A stretch of 64,000 nucleotides of DNA from Mesorhizobium sp. WSM2240 (GTDB taxonomy: Bacteria > Pseudomonadota > Alphaproteobacteria > Rhizobiales > Rhizobiaceae). This document shows positions 63,372 to 64,000 of the stretch, in pieces (the stretch's first letter is position 1; each line of letters opens with the position of its first letter). A program made the translations under genes and the position numbers. Location: the NCBI RefSeq assembly GCF_040438645.1, contig NZ_CP159253.1, positions 4,888,501 through 4,952,500 on the forward strand, read 5' to 3'. The notes under the pieces were generated by a model that was not told where the DNA came from, did no database searches, and saw only the letters and a program-made list of their open reading frames with translations.

Positions 63372-64000
63372 TCAATACACCCGCGCCTTGGGCGCGATCT
63401 TGGCGAGGCTGATGCCGCCTTCGTCCTCGGCGAGCAGCGTTTCGGTATGTACCGGCCGGTAGCCGAGCGTGACCTTCCCCGCCTCGTCGACCCAGGAAAG
63501 CGTGTGCTTGCGCCAGTTCACATCATCGCGGCTGGAAAAATCCTCGCGCGCATGCGCCCCGCGGCTCTCCTTGCGGGCCTCGGCGCCGTAGACGGTCGGA
63601 ATCGCATTGGCCATCAGGTTCTCCAGCTCCAGCGTCTCGACGAGGTCGGAATTCCAGATCATCGAGCGGTCGAAGACCTTGAGGTCGGGCAGTTCGGCCC
63701 AGATCGCGGACATGCGCCGGCAGCCCTGCTCGAGCGTTTCCTGCGTCCGGAAGACGGCCGCGTCTTCCTGCATGGTCTTCTGCATCTTTTCGCGCAGGAA
63801 CGCGGTTGGCGTTCCTCCGTTCGCATGGCGGATCCGGTCGAAGCGCGCCATGATCTTGTCGACCGATTTCTCGTCGATCGCCGGAATAGGCGTGGTGCGG
63901 TCGACCACCTGGCCGGCGCGGATCGCCGCCGCCCGGCCGAACACGACGAGATCTATCAGCGAATTGGAGCCGAGCCGGTTCGCACCGTGCACCGAGGCGC
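63372..64000 (-). CDS. sdhA: Succinate dehydrogenase flavoprotein subunit, C-terminal part (partial, right edge)
   Basis: About 209 codons of the C-terminal end are in the window; the N-terminal FAD-binding part lies beyond the right edge. It begins with [21 protein letters not shown], the FAD-contact end of the flavoprotein, and continues with the SdhA C-terminal domain ending IAPKARVY; the [20 protein letters not shown] segment (with catalytic Arg) is conserved. It oxidises succinate to fumarate. The stop is 9 bp before the glycosyltransferase. Confidence 0.97.
   Translation of the reverse strand, partial: ASVHGANRLGSNSLIDLVVFGRAAAIRAGQVVDRTTPIPAIDEKSVDKIMARFDRIRHANGGTPTAFLREKMQKTMQEDAAVFRTQETLEQGCRRMSAIWAELPDLKVFDRSMIWNSDLVETLELENLMANAIPTVYGAEARKESRGAHAREDFSSRDDVNWRKHTLSWVDEAGKVTLGYRPVHTETLLAEDEGGISLAKIAPKARVY

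Overview
The window looks like a chromosomal segment of an alphaproteobacterium of the order Hyphomicrobiales, most likely the Mesorhizobium/Aminobacter/Phyllobacteriaceae area. This is inferred from the high GC content, the hemC-hemD-mitofilin-hemY order, the very long NAD-type glutamate dehydrogenase, paired Omp25-like porins, a serC-type RNA leader before serC/serA, CtrA-type TTAA-N7-TTAA boxes and short GC-rich mosaic repeats. Almost all genes are intact and most are housekeeping. Both edges cut a gene: a protein methyltransferase on the left and sdhA on the right.

Layout. 1-3.5 kb: a tight leftward operon tsaD-gpsA-YciI-EVE-methyltransferase. 3.6-9.7 kb: a rightward heme operon hemC-hemD-Mic60/mitofilin-hemY-TerB-glutamine amidotransferase. 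9.7-17.4 kb: an EntS-like exporter, a small FlbD-like protein under a CRP-like palindrome, tRNA-Ala(CGC), YggT, DUF167, an FAD dehydrogenase, purH and an UMF1-family transporter. 17.4-22.2 kb: NAD-glutamate dehydrogenase. 22.3-26.4 kb: an AhpD-like protein, glmM and two Omp25-like porins, each with its own CtrA-type box. 26.5-30.5 kb: serine biosynthesis serC-serA with an AlaE-type alanine exporter between them, then a DUF1902/HicA toxin-antitoxin pair. 30.5-37 kb: a DMT transporter, purA, a membrane-anchored hypothetical protein, a ccdAB module with a clear operator, and the ABC-F ATPase Uup.

37-41.4 kb is a thiamine region: thiamine pyrophosphokinase diverges from a TPP-riboswitch-controlled thiBPQ transporter, and the thiP start codon lies inside a 121-bp repeat with 13-bp terminal inverted repeats. 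41.5-49.8 kb is mainly envelope and cell cycle: an M48 lipoprotein protease, an L,D-transpeptidase, a CenR/OtpR-type regulator with a cyclic-nucleotide-binding partner, xthA, a LolA-like protein, ftsK (CtrA box upstream) and a glycine-zipper lipoprotein. 50-54.2 kb: glnK-amtB with a possible sigma-54 promoter, tesB and a UbiH-like hydroxylase. 54.3-56.6 kb is a patch of small accessory genes (NTF2-like, P-loop kinase, OsmC, secreted MsrA). 56.7-61.2 kb is a probable sugar-acid catabolic cluster (aldo/keto reductase, UxaA-type dehydratase) with two divergent GntR regulators, one carrying two DNA-binding domains. The window closes with a DedA protein and a succinate dehydrogenase operon in which a family-25 glycosyltransferase sits between sdhA and sdhB.

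I found no phage, integrase, intact insertion sequence, CRISPR array or obvious defence island. The most unusual features are gene insertions into conserved operons, the repeat that supplies the thiP start, the double-winged-helix GntR regulator and several previously unassigned palindromes.
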